In this document: positions 7,345 through 15,612 of the stretch, one piece after another | Layout of the letters: every line of letters starts with the position of its first letter | Numbering within the stretch: position 1 is the first letter of the stretch | Assembly: GCF_003205835.1 (NCBI RefSeq) | Contig: NZ_CP029773.1 | Span: forward strand, 466,501-530,500 | DNA: 64,000 nucleotides | Source of the DNA: Stenotrophomonas maltophilia | GTDB taxonomy: Bacteria; Pseudomonadota; Gammaproteobacteria; Xanthomonadales; Xanthomonadaceae | Direction of reading: 5' to 3' | Position numbers and translations under genes: made by a program | The notes under the pieces: model-generated | The model's database searches: none | What the model was told of the DNA's origin: nothing | Seen by the model: the letters and a program-made list of their open reading frames with translations, nothing else

Positions 7345-8994
7345 ATGAAACGAGTGGTACTGGGCGTGCTGGCCCTGTCGGTGTCGAGCGCACTGATGGC
7401 GGCCACCTCGAAATTCGATGGCGCGCGGATCTCCGCCGACGTCAAGGAACTGGCCTCCGATGCCTACGAAGGCCGTTCGCCGGCCACCGCTGGTGAAGAG
7501 AAGACCATCGCCTATCTCAGCAAGCAGTTCGCCGACGCCGGCCTGCAGCCGGGCGGTGACCTCAAGGATGGCAAGCGCCTGTGGACCCAGGCCGTGCCGC
7601 TGCGCAAGGGTGACATCGTCGGCGCACCGCAGCTGGCGCTGCACCAGGGCGGCAAGACCGTTGCGCTGGAGCAGGGCAAGCAGATCGCCGTGCGCGCGGC
7701 CATGAACGGCGCCAGCAACGTCGACATCAGCAAGGCCCCACTGGTGTTCCTCGGCTACGGCGTGAAGGCGCCGGAGCGCAACTGGGACGACTTCAAGGGC
7801 GTGGACCTGAAGGGCAAGATCGCCGTGGTGCTGATCAACGACCCGGACTTCGAGACCGGCCAGGGTGATTTCGACGGCAAGGGCATGACCTACTACGGCC
7901 GTTGGACCTACAAGTACGAAGAAGGCGCCCGTCAGGGTGCGCTGGGCGTGCTGATCGTGCACGAGACCGCGCCGGCGTCGTATGGCTGGGCCACCGTGGC
8001 CGGTTCCAACACCAACACCATGTTCGACGTGGTGCGCGACAACCCGGCGGAAAGCCATCCGCTGCTGGAAGGCTGGATCCAGCGTGACCTGGCGGTGGAG
8101 CTGTTCCGCTCGGCCGGACAGGACTTCGAGGCGCTGAAGAAGAAGGCGCAGCAGCGTGACTTCACCCCGGTGCCGCTGACCGGCGCCAGCCTGGACGCGA
8201 AGTACGCGGTGAAGACCGATGTGATCACCTCGCACAACGTGGCCGCACGCCTGGAGGGCAGCAGCCACCCGGACGAGACGATCATCTACAGCGCGCACTG
8301 GGACCACATCGGCGTGGGTGAACCGGACGCACGTGGCGACCGCATCTTCAACGGCGCACTGGACAACGCCAGCGGTACCGCCTCGCTGATCGAGCTGGCC
8401 CGTGGCTTTGCCAAGCAGAAGCGCCCGCAGCGCTCGGTGCTGTTCCTGGCGGTCACCGCCGAGGAGAAGGGCCTGCTGGGTTCGGAGTACTACGCTACCC
8501 ATCCACTGTATCCGCTGGAAAAGACCGTGGCGGTGATCAACATGGACGGCATGGCGCCGTTCGGGCCGTCACGTGACTTCGGCATCTACGGTGCCGCGCG
8601 CTTCGAGCTGCTGGACCAGCTGAAGGACGTGGCCAAGGGCTGGGACATCCGCTACACGCCGGACCCGAAGCCGGAAGCGGGCCTGTTCTTCCGCTCCGAC
8701 CACTTCCCGTTCGCCAAGCGCGGCGTGCCGGCGCTGTCCTGGTCGGCCGGCCAGGACTGGGTGGACGGTGGCGTGGCCGCAGGCAAGAAGGCCTCCGAGG
8801 ACTACACCGCCAAGCGCTACCACCAGCAGGGCGACGAATGGCAGCCGGACTGGGTGTTCGCCGGTGCCGCCCGCGACCTGGAAGTGCTGTACACGCTGGG
8901 CAACCAGCTGGCCAACTCGCGCAGCTGGCCGAACTGGAGCAAGGACGAATCGTTCCGCGCTGTGCGTGACGCCAGCGCCGACCAGCGCAAGTAA
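7345..8994 (+). CDS. Secreted M28-family zinc aminopeptidase
   Basis: The product has 549 residues. The start at 7345 gives a signal peptide (VVLGVLALSVSSALMA, cut near residue 20). A PA-domain insert occupies about residues 130-260 (LVFLGYGVKAPERNWDDFKG). The di-zinc centre is complete: SAHWDHIGVG near 315, NGALDNASG near 335, TAEEKGLLG near 370 with the catalytic Glu, NMDG near 398, and FRSDHFPF near 448. It removes N-terminal residues from peptides in the periplasm or medium. The gene stands alone, followed by a terminator at 9001. A hairpin in its leader may control translation. Confidence 0.93.
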   Translation: MKRVVLGVLALSVSSALMAATSKFDGARISADVKELASDAYEGRSPATAGEEKTIAYLSKQFADAGLQPGGDLKDGKRLWTQAVPLRKGDIVGAPQLALHQGGKTVALEQGKQIAVRAAMNGASNVDISKAPLVFLGYGVKAPERNWDDFKGVDLKGKIAVVLINDPDFETGQGDFDGKGMTYYGRWTYKYEEGARQGALGVLIVHETAPASYGWATVAGSNTNTMFDVVRDNPAESHPLLEGWIQRDLAVELFRSAGQDFEALKKKAQQRDFTPVPLTGASLDAKYAVKTDVITSHNVAARLEGSSHPDETIIYSAHWDHIGVGEPDARGDRIFNGALDNASGTASLIELARGFAKQKRPQRSVLFLAVTAEEKGLLGSEYYATHPLYPLEKTVAVINMDGMAPFGPSRDFGIYGAARFELLDQLKDVAKGWDIRYTPDPKPEAGLFFRSDHFPFAKRGVPALSWSAGQDWVDGGVAAGKKASEDYTAKRYHQQGDEWQPDWVFAGAARDLEVLYTLGNQLANSRSWPNWSKDESFRAVRDASADQRK

Positions 8995-9000
8995 GGGAAT

Positions 9001-9020
9001 GCGCCGGGTTCGCCCGGCGC
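9001..9020 (+). terminator. Hairpin terminator after the M28 gene
   Basis: GCGCCGGG and CCCGGCGC pair perfectly over eight bases around the tetraloop TTCG, six bases after the stop codon of the peptidase. The UUCG loop makes it very stable. There is no clear T-run after it. Confidence 0.65.
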
Positions 9021-9027
9021 CTCCCGG

Positions 9028-9102
9028 GTAGTGCCGGCCGCTGGCCGGCAACTTTGTGATGCTTGCGGAGGTCATGGAGAGCCGGCCAGCCGCCGGCTCT
9101 AC
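9028..9102. repeat. SMAG palindrome pair
   Basis: GTAGTGCCGGCCGCTGGCCG starts at 9028, and an inverted, less similar copy ends in CTAC at 9102 (AGAGCCGGCCAGCCGCCGGC). GTAG at one end of a GC-rich hairpin is the mark of the S. maltophilia SMAG (REP-like) family. It lies between the M28 gene and the kinase at 9207. Confidence 0.85.
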
Positions 9103-9206
9103 CAGAACGGCTTCCATCCCCACTTTTCCGGCCTTCGTCGCAGCCCGCTTGCTTGCCCGGCGGGCCGCCCTATGCTCGGCTCACCCCCTTCCTCCAAGGC
9201 GCCGCC

Positions 9207-10466
9207 GTGTTCGCCAGCCTCTCTCTCCTGATCCGCCACCTGCTGGCCTGGGCCGCCGCGCTGGTTGTCGCCGGCATGGTCTGGAGCGGCATCTTCAGCG
9301 GCATGAACGATGGCCCGGGCTGGGTCTTCGGCCTGCTGGCGATGTTCCTGATGATCTCCGCGCTGGGCAGCGCGATCACCCATGTACGACGGGTCTGGCT
9401 GGTCGCCGGCCGGCTGGATTCGACCACGCTGTCCGGGCGCCAGCGCCGCCAGGTGGAGCTGCCGATGGATGCCGGCCAGGCTTACGCCGTGGTGGAAGCG
9501 GCGATCGCTGAACTGCCGCGCGTCGAAGACGTGGAGAGTTCGGCCGGCAGCCTGCAGGTGCGCGCTTACGTTCGCCGGGTCGATCTCTGGAATGGCCGCC
9601 AGCCGTCGCGCTGGAACCTGCCGGCGCGATTGGCGATCAAGCGCAACAGCGTGCTGGCCACGGTCACGCCGGGGCAGGGCACCAGCACGGTCACCCTGCT
9701 GTTCGAACCGGATGCCGGCTGGTGGGCCGACCTGCTGGCGCTGGACGAAGGCAGCAACTTCGAGAACGCCGAAGCGGTTACCCGCGCGATCAGCCGACGT
9801 GTTGCCGACCAGCGCCGCGACGAGCAGGCCGCGGCCGAACAGACCCAGGTAGAGAAGGAGCTGTCGGTGGCGCGCTTGAGCCTGCTGCATGCGCAGGTGG
9901 AACCGCACTTCCTCTACAACACGCTGGCCAATGCGCAGGTGCTGACCCGCACCGACCCGGCGCGCGCCGAGCAGATGCTGGGCCATCTGATCCAGTACCT
10001 GCGCAGCTCGCTGCCGCAGGTGGATGAATCGGTGTCCACGCTGGGCGTGGAGCTGGAACGTACCCGCGCCTATCTGGAGATCCTGCGCATCCGCATGGGC
10101 GCGCGGTTGGCGGTGGAGGTGCAGGTGCCGAACGATCTGCACGGCGTGCACCTGCCGGCGATGGCGCTGCAGACGCTGGTGGAAAACGCGATCAAGCATG
10201 GCCTGGAACCGAAGCCCGGCGGCGGCACGATCTGGATCCTGGCGCGTGGCTTCGATGACCATGTGACGGTGACGGTGGCCGACGATGGCCTCGGCTTCGG
10301 CCAGGGCACCAGTGGCACCGGCATCGGCCTGAAAAACCTGCGCGAGCGCCTGCGCCTGACCTGCGGCGAGCAGGCCGGTGTGGCGATCGTCGCCAACTTC
10401 CCCAGCGGCGTGGCCGCGACCATGACCCTGCCGCAGTCGAACAAGGAGCGCAGCCATGCCGCTTGA
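9207..10466 (+). CDS. LytS/YehU-type sensor histidine kinase
   Basis: The product has 419 residues using a GTG at 9207 that places two membrane segments at the N-terminus (LIRHLLAWAAALVVAGMVW and FGLLAMFLMISALGSAI). A poorly conserved domain follows (about residues 85-200). A HisKA_5-type domain has the phospho-acceptor in AQVEPHFLYNTLANAQ near residue 233, then an HATPase with LQTLVENAIKHGLEP and GTGIGLKNLRERL. It overlaps its response regulator by 11 bases, so translation is coupled. The signal is unknown; the family includes pyruvate and peptide sensors. Confidence 0.9.
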   Translation: MFASLSLLIRHLLAWAAALVVAGMVWSGIFSGMNDGPGWVFGLLAMFLMISALGSAITHVRRVWLVAGRLDSTTLSGRQRRQVELPMDAGQAYAVVEAAIAELPRVEDVESSAGSLQVRAYVRRVDLWNGRQPSRWNLPARLAIKRNSVLATVTPGQGTSTVTLLFEPDAGWWADLLALDEGSNFENAEAVTRAISRRVADQRRDEQAAAEQTQVEKELSVARLSLLHAQVEPHFLYNTLANAQVLTRTDPARAEQMLGHLIQYLRSSLPQVDESVSTLGVELERTRAYLEILRIRMGARLAVEVQVPNDLHGVHLPAMALQTLVENAIKHGLEPKPGGGTIWILARGFDDHVTVTVADDGLGFGQGTSGTGIGLKNLRERLRLTCGEQAGVAIVANFPSGVAATMTLPQSNKERSHAA

Positions 10467-11226
10467 AGCGCTGATCGCTGAGGATGAGGAACTGCTGCGG
10501 CAATCACTGGTGCAACAGCTGGGCCGGCTGTGGCCGGAACTGAAGCTGGTGGCCGAGTGCGAGGATGGTGCCAGTGCGCTGGAACAACTGGCGGAGAAGC
10601 AGCCGGACATTGCCTTCCTCGATATCCGCATGCCCGGCATCAGCGGCATCGAAGTGGCGCGTTCGCTGTCCGAGCTGAGCCCGCGCACCCAGGTGGTGTT
10701 CGTGACCGCCTACGACCAGTACGCCATCGACGCGTTCGAGCAGGGCGCGATGGACTACCTGCTGAAGCCGGTCAGCGACGAGCGCCTGCTGGCCACGCGC
10801 GAACGCATCCTCTCGCGGCTGCCATCAACGCGCCAGGACGATGCCGTACTCGAACGCCTGCTGCAGCGGTTGGGCCCATCGCAGGGCGCTGCCGAGCGCC
10901 CGCCCTTGGCCTGGATCACCGCCAGCAACGGCCGCGAGACGCAGCTGATCATGCTGGAGGACGTGGCCTACTTCCGCGCCGACAACAAGTACACCACCGT
11001 GGTGACCGCGGCCGGTGAGAGCCTGTTGCGCACCCCGTTGCGCGAGCTGCTGGAGGTGCTCGATCCGCAGCACTTCCGCCAGATCCATCGTTCGACCATC
11101 GTCAACATGAAGGCGGTGGCGGCGGTCAGCCGCGACGATACCGGCCGCGGCGTGCTTCGCCTGCGGGGGCGTGCCGAGACCCTGGTGGTCAGCCAACCGT
11201 TCATGAGCCTGTTCCGCGGCATGTAG
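10456..11226 (+). CDS. LytTR-family response regulator
   Basis: The product has 256 residues. The receiver domain (about 1-120) has the acidic pair in AEDEE and the phospho-acceptor Asp near residue 56 in FLDIRMPG, with K in LLKPVSD. The LytTR DNA-binding domain fills about 150-255 (VAYFRADNKYTTVVT, FRQIHRSTIVNMKAV). It is the partner of the kinase at 9207. The lipoprotein gene 18 bases downstream is probably cotranscribed. Confidence 0.93.
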   Translation: MPLEALIAEDEELLRQSLVQQLGRLWPELKLVAECEDGASALEQLAEKQPDIAFLDIRMPGISGIEVARSLSELSPRTQVVFVTAYDQYAIDAFEQGAMDYLLKPVSDERLLATRERILSRLPSTRQDDAVLERLLQRLGPSQGAAERPPLAWITASNGRETQLIMLEDVAYFRADNKYTTVVTAAGESLLRTPLRELLEVLDPQHFRQIHRSTIVNMKAVAAVSRDDTGRGVLRLRGRAETLVVSQPFMSLFRGM

Positions 11227-11244
11227 CCGCACCCTGGAGGCACC

Positions 11245-11589
11245 ATGCGCCTGTTCCTGCTTGCCTGCATTGCCGCGCTGCCATTGGCCGGCTGCGAGAA
11301 GTCCAGCAACACCTCGATCACCCGCACCCGTGCCAATGGCGTGGACACGCTGTACAGCAAGGGCACCGTGGCCGATGGCGAGGCGCGGTTCCAGTGCATC
11401 GCCAGCAGCAGCGGCCAATGCCACTACCTGGTGCTGGACCCTGCCTGCAGTACCGATGCGGCATGCGCGAAGCCACCGCTGCGCCGGTTCGCAGTGGCGG
11501 TGGGACAGACCGAGGCGATGCGCGACCTGCCCGAGGGCTTCCGCCAATGCGTCAGCCAGGACCCGATAGAACAATGCCACCGTGAGTGA
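11245..11589 (+). CDS. Small lipoprotein of unknown function
   Basis: The product has 114 residues. The signal peptide ends in the lipobox LAGC with the lipidated Cys at residue 17; the next residue is Glu, which favours the outer membrane. Four more Cys residues (QCIASSSGQCH, DPACSTDAAC, FRQC, EQC) suggest disulphides in the periplasm. I know no named family for it. It follows the LytTR regulator with a GGAGGCACC ribosome site, so it may be cotranscribed with or regulated by that system. Confidence 0.75.
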   Translation: MRLFLLACIAALPLAGCEKSSNTSITRTRANGVDTLYSKGTVADGEARFQCIASSSGQCHYLVLDPACSTDAACAKPPLRRFAVAVGQTEAMRDLPEGFRQCVSQDPIEQCHRE

Positions 11590-11604
11590 TCACGGTGGCA
11601 TTGT
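11571..11604. terminator. 15-base-pair terminator overlapping the lipoprotein stop codon
   Basis: Bases 11571-11585 and 11590-11604 pair perfectly over 15 bases around GTGA. The left arm encodes the last residues of the lipoprotein and the stop is inside the structure. The arms begin ACAA and end TTGT, giving only a short T-rich flank. It can act in both directions and separates the gene from the convergent gene at 11629. Confidence 0.75.
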
Positions 11605-11628
11605 GGGTCCCCCCGCTTCCCTGAAGGG

Positions 11629-12243
11629 TCAGTAGGCAGGCTGCAGTGTCAGGTCGTGGTGGTGCTCGTTCTCGCCGACATGGTTGAGGCGACCGACCAG
11701 TTCGGAGTGCTGCTTCATGCGCCCGATCTCGGTCATGATGCGGATGTCCTCATGGCGCAGTTCGCGCCGGGCGGTGACCGCCTGCTTGTAGTCCAGCACT
11801 TCCGGATAGTGCTCGGCCAGGTCCAGCGCCTCGGCCACGTGTTCGACACTGTCGGCCTTGGAGCTGATGCGGGCACGGCTGTTGAAGGCCTTCATCCAGC
11901 GCTCGAAACCGGCGGTGCGGTCGAACATGTTGGCCATGAACCAGATCACGAACAGGATCGAGATCCACGAACCGAACACCACGACCACGCGGGTGAAGGT
12001 GATGTGGTAATCGTCGCGCCAGAGGTAGTTGGTGATCAGGCCGAGGATCAGCAGCGAAGCCGCCTGCCAGCCGACGATCGAGGCGATCAGCCACTGGCAC
12101 TTGGCCTGGGCCAGCACAGCCACTTCATCGCGGATCTGCTGCTCGCTCAGATTGCGCCAGTGCGCGACCTGTTTGTCGAACGGGCTGCTGTAGAGCTCGT
12201 TGTCGCGAAGCAGTAGTCCCAAACCCTTGAACAAAGCAATCAT
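11629..12243 (-). CDS. Two-helix membrane protein of unknown function
   Basis: The product has 204 residues. Two membrane helices lie at about residues 50-72 (WLIASIVGWQAASLLILGLI) and 85-107 (VVVVFGSWISILFVIWFMAN). The N-terminus is short and charged, and a C-terminal helical cytoplasmic part of some 95 residues is rich in Arg, Glu and His and ends ENEHHHDLTLQPAY. I recognise no family. The gene stands alone and is convergent with the lipoprotein gene. Confidence 0.75.
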   Translation of the reverse strand: MIALFKGLGLLLRDNELYSSPFDKQVAHWRNLSEQQIRDEVAVLAQAKCQWLIASIVGWQAASLLILGLITNYLWRDDYHITFTRVVVVFGSWISILFVIWFMANMFDRTAGFERWMKAFNSRARISSKADSVEHVAEALDLAEHYPEVLDYKQAVTARRELRHEDIRIMTEIGRMKQHSELVGRLNHVGENEHHHDLTLQPAY

Positions 12244-12552
12244 GGCTGGCTCCTTGTGGAACGTGCGTCGATCAGCATTGGACGGTGTGGCGGGTTCAGT
12301 TCTAGCACTTCCAGCGAGCCGTGCAATGGGCGGAATGCCTAGCGGCGTAAGGGTTTTGTCTGAATGGGTGAATGCTGCTGCGGCGCAGCATCATCGTCGC
12401 AGCCTGCGACAGGATGTCGCAGGGTGAAACATGCTGCAGCCGCACATGAAACCGTTGCTGAGTGCGGAGACTCGCCGTCGGCGTCGTGATCGACCAGAAT
12501 CGGGGCCGACCGCGCAACGCGTGGCCGTTCTTCCGCCTCTCCTGGACCTGTG
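12244..12552. other. Divergent intergenic region with one strong hairpin
   Basis: These 309 bases separate the membrane protein (starting at 12243, minus strand) from the oxygenase gene at 12553. I see no gene. CCTGCGACA (12403-12411) and TGTCGCAGG (12415-12423) form a perfect nine-base stem with a three-base loop, which could be an operator or a short hairpin. Promoters for both genes should lie here but no convincing -10/-35 pair stands out. Confidence 0.6.
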
Positions 12553-13482
12553 ATGCCGGCTCTGCTGCAGCGACTCTCCCGCCCCGTGACCGCGCCGATC
12601 CGGCGCTGGGTCCTGGAGGCCTTCCCGCGTGGCCAGAGCGGCATCGACTACGACCACCCGCTGGGTGACCCGGGCTGGTTCGGCCTGGACAGCGTCACCT
12701 GGCGGCTGCATGCGGAATTTCCGTCGATGCTGGCCGGAGGCCTGTGCGCCCTGATGCTGCAGACCCTGCACCCGCGCGCGCTGGCCGGGGTCTATGACCA
12801 TTCCAACTTCCGCCAGGACCTGGTGGGCCGCCTGCGCCGCACCACCGCGTTCGTTGCCGGCACCAGCTATGCGCCTGCCGGCGAAGTCGAGACGCTGGTG
12901 GCGAAGGTACGCCGCATCCATGCGCAGATCCGCGGCCAGACCGCGCAGGGCGAGGCCTATGCCGCCGATGATCCGCAGCTGCTGACCTGGGTGCATGTGA
13001 CCGAGGCCTTCGGCTTCCTGCAGGGCTTCCGCCGTTACGGACGCGAGGTGCCGGCGCACATCGCCGATCGCTACTACGACGAGTATCGCTGCGTGGCCGA
13101 GGCACTGGGCGCGGTGGATGTGCCGCGCAGTGAAGCGGAAGTGGCCGCCTATTTCTGCGCGCGGCAGCCGGAGCTGCGCGTCGACGAACGCTCGCGCGAG
13201 GTGCTGGAGGTGCTGTCCGGCGTGCGCCTGCCGGTACCGGTGCCGGGCCTGTCGCGCGAAGTGTTCCTCGGCGCCGGTGCGGCGCTGCTGCCGGACTGGG
13301 CCGAAGGCATGCTGGAACGCAATGCGCACCAGCGTGCACAAGCTGCAGCGTCGGCGAAGCTGATGCAGGGCATGGCGCCGTTGTTCCGCCGTGCGCTGCC
13401 CGACGGCCTGGCCAGCCGCGCCTGCGCGCGGATGGGCGTGCCGGCAGCGGTGTTGCGCGAGTGGCCCGAAATGCTCCGGTAG
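12553..13482 (+). CDS. Oxygenase MpaB family (DUF2236) protein
   Basis: The product has 309 residues from the ATG at 12553 (a GTG directly before it is also possible). The blocks RLHAEFPSMLAGGLCALMLQ, TLHPRALAGVYDHSNF, FVAGTSYAP and TWVHVTEAFGFLQGF are typical of the MpaB/latex-clearing-protein superfamily, which binds haem or metal and cleaves or oxidises organic substrates. No substrate can be inferred. Its TAG stop lies inside a SMAG element (GTAG at 13479), so the repeat supplies the end of the protein. It is probably monocistronic. Confidence 0.85.
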   Translation: MPALLQRLSRPVTAPIRRWVLEAFPRGQSGIDYDHPLGDPGWFGLDSVTWRLHAEFPSMLAGGLCALMLQTLHPRALAGVYDHSNFRQDLVGRLRRTTAFVAGTSYAPAGEVETLVAKVRRIHAQIRGQTAQGEAYAADDPQLLTWVHVTEAFGFLQGFRRYGREVPAHIADRYYDEYRCVAEALGAVDVPRSEAEVAAYFCARQPELRVDERSREVLEVLSGVRLPVPVPGLSREVFLGAGAALLPDWAEGMLERNAHQRAQAAASAKLMQGMAPLFRRALPDGLASRACARMGVPAAVLREWPEMLR

Positions 13483-13672
13483 GTGCCAACCTGGGTTGGC
13501 ACGCGTTGCGCGATAGAGCTTCATCCACGCATGGCGTGGATCTACTGACACCATGGTTCTGGTAGCTGCCGACCTTGGTCGGCACGCATTTCGCGCAGTG
13601 CCGCAGAAGCGCCAACCAAGGTTGGCCTCTACCTGAGCGGATTCCGCAGTAGGTCCACGCCACGCGTGGATC
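13479..13672. repeat. Cluster of five SMAG palindromes
   Basis: Five short hairpins ending in GTAG or CTAC lie at 13479-13503, 13522-13545, 13562-13584, 13611-13632 and 13649-13672. They belong to at least two subtypes: GTAGGTGCCAACC-TTGG and GTAGATCCACGC-GTGG. Neighbouring copies alternate in orientation. The cluster fills the convergent gap between the MpaB and TetR genes. Confidence 0.85.
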
Positions 13673-13676
13673 GGCG

Positions 13677-14264
13677 TTACCCGGCCACCTTCAACCCACG
13701 CAACAACATCTCCAGCGCCGCCGTCGCCTGCTGCAACCGCGCGTCGCCATCCTCGCCCTCGGCGATCCAGAACGCGGCCTCGGCCAGGCTGCCGTAGATC
13801 AGCGATGCCAGCGCCTGCGCATCCACCGGCACCGCTACGCCCTGCGCGATCAACTGTTCGATCAGGCGCTGCATCGAGTGCACGCAGTGGCGCTGCGATT
13901 CCGGTGAGGCGCCACCCAGTACCGCGCGCGCATCACGCAGCACGATGCGCTGGATCTCCGGTTCCAGCGCCATCTCCAGATAGGCACGGCAGCGCCGTAC
14001 GAAGCCGTCCCAGGCATCATCCGCGCCATCGCTGATCGCCTGCAGGCGCAGGTCGGTCTCGGCATCGAGCTGGGCGACCACCGCCGCCAACAGGCCCTTC
14101 TTGTCGCCGAAGTGGTGGTAGAGCGCACCCCGGGTCAGACCGGCCTGGGCGGTCAGGTCATCCATCGAGGTGGCGGCATAGCCATGCTCGCTGAACACCC
14201 GGCGGGCGGTGGCCAGCAGGCTGGCGCGGGTTTCTTCCATCTCGGCGCGGGTGCGGCGAACCAT
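13677..14264 (-). CDS. TetR-family repressor
   Basis: The product has 195 residues starting MVRRTRAEMEETRASLLATA; the ATG at 14264 is chosen because AAGGAGCTCCGG lies just before it. The helix-turn-helix is MDDLTAQAGLTRGALYHHFG (about residues 35-54). The C-terminal part is the usual variable ligand-binding, dimerising domain. It is transcribed away from two MFS transporter genes, and the 130-base spacer holds three CATACG-N3-type palindromes. It most likely represses itself and the exporters until a drug or other ligand binds. Confidence 0.92.
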   Translation of the reverse strand: MVRRTRAEMEETRASLLATARRVFSEHGYAATSMDDLTAQAGLTRGALYHHFGDKKGLLAAVVAQLDAETDLRLQAISDGADDAWDGFVRRCRAYLEMALEPEIQRIVLRDARAVLGGASPESQRHCVHSMQRLIEQLIAQGVAVPVDAQALASLIYGSLAEAAFWIAEGEDGDARLQQATAALEMLLRGLKVAG

Positions 14265-14277
14265 CCGGAGCTCCTTA

Positions 14278-14346
14278 CATACGCAGTGCATGATTATTTA
14301 CATACGGCGCGTATGAATGTAGCCTCTTATTCATACGCTCTGTATG
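14278..14346. promoter_or_regulatory. Three operator-like palindromes for the TetR repressor
   Basis: CATACGGCGCGTATG (14301-14315) is a perfect CATACG-N3-CGTATG. CATACGCTCTGTATG (14332-14346) and CATACGCAGTGCATG (14278-14292) are near matches. They cover the start-proximal region of the TetR gene and the promoter of the MFS genes. Their number, symmetry and position fit binding by TetR dimers. Confidence 0.75.
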
Positions 14347-14397
14347 TATTGTCGTGGCGCCGCACGCGCCAGGCAAGCCGCTGCCCTGGAGATCCTG

Positions 14398-15612
14398 ATG
14401 GCCACCCCCTATCGCGACCTGTTCGCTGCCCCCGGCACCGCCGGCCTCGCTCTGGCCGGGCTGCTGGCACGCCTGCCGCTGCCGATGACCGGTATCGGCA
14501 TCATCACCCTGCTGTCGCAGCTGCGCGGCAGCTATGCGCTGGCCGGCGCGGTGTCGGCCACCTTCGTGCTGACCTACGCGTTGCTGTCGCCGCAGGTGTC
14601 GCGCTGGGTCGACCGGCGCGGGCAGCGCAGGGTGCTGCCGTGGGTCACGGCGGCCAGTGCGGCCGGCCTGCTGTTGCTGCTCGCGTGCACGCTGCTGGCC
14701 GCGCCGGACTGGATGCTGTTCGTCGCAGCGATGCTGGCCGGCTGCATGCCCAGCGTGTCGGCGATGGTGCGCGCGCGCTGGACCGCGATCCACCGCGGTC
14801 GCCCGCAACTGCAGACCGCGTACTCGCTGGAGACCGTGTTCGACGAGGTCACCTTCATTGCCGGCCCGCCGCTGTCGGTCGGGTTGTCGGTGGCGGTATG
14901 GCCGCAGGCCGGCGTGCTGGCCGCGGCCCTGCTGCTGGTGCTCGGGGTGACCGCACTGGTCCTGCAACGCGGTACCGAACCACCGCTGCAGCGCTGCGAA
15001 GGCGCAACACCCTCGCGCTCGCTGCTGCGGCAAGCGGAGATCCGCCTGCTGGCATTGCTGATGCTGGCGATGGGCGTGATTGTCGGTACCGTCGACATCA
15101 CCAGCGTGGCCTTCGCCGAACAGCGGGGACAGCCACTCGCGGCCAGCGTGGTGCTGTCGGCCTATGCGCTGGGCAGTTGTGCGTCGGGCCTGCTGTTCGG
15201 CGCGCTGAAGCTGCAGGCGCCGCTGCAGCGCCTGTTGCTGCTGGGCGCAGCGGCCACCGCGCTGACCACGCTGCCACTGCTGTGGGTCGGTAGCCTGCCG
15301 GCGCTGGCCGTGGCGGTGCTGGTGTCCGGGTTGTTCTTCGCGCCGACGATGATCGTGGCGATGTCGCTGGTCGAACAGCGCGTGCCCGAAGCGCGCCTTA
15401 CCGAAGGCATGACCTGGCTGCTGGCCGGACTGAACATAGGTGTGGCGCTGGGGGCGGCGCTGTCCGGGCAGAGCGTGGACGCCGGTGGCGTTCGCAGCGG
15501 CTTCATCGTCGCGCTGGCGGCAGGCGCCGTCGTGCTGCTGTTCGCATTGCTGCTGCAACGCGCGCTGCGCGGCGCAGTTGCACCCATTTCCGCTGAAGGA
15601 ATCGTCCCATGA
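14398..15612 (+). CDS. MFS transporter
   Basis: The product has 404 residues beginning MATPYRDLFAAPGTAGLALAG at 14398. Twelve hydrophobic segments are visible, with the MFS loop 2-3 signature SRWVDRRGQRRVLP near residue 65. It resembles the SotB/YcaD-like exporters of the inner membrane. Substrate is unknown. It starts behind TetR operators and its stop overlaps the start of the next MFS gene (ATGA at 15609), so both are cotranscribed. Two adjacent, quite different MFS carriers under one repressor is an unusual arrangement. Confidence 0.88.
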   Translation: MATPYRDLFAAPGTAGLALAGLLARLPLPMTGIGIITLLSQLRGSYALAGAVSATFVLTYALLSPQVSRWVDRRGQRRVLPWVTAASAAGLLLLLACTLLAAPDWMLFVAAMLAGCMPSVSAMVRARWTAIHRGRPQLQTAYSLETVFDEVTFIAGPPLSVGLSVAVWPQAGVLAAALLLVLGVTALVLQRGTEPPLQRCEGATPSRSLLRQAEIRLLALLMLAMGVIVGTVDITSVAFAEQRGQPLAASVVLSAYALGSCASGLLFGALKLQAPLQRLLLLGAAATALTTLPLLWVGSLPALAVAVLVSGLFFAPTMIVAMSLVEQRVPEARLTEGMTWLLAGLNIGVALGAALSGQSVDAGGVRSGFIVALAAGAVVLLFALLLQRALRGAVAPISAEGIVP

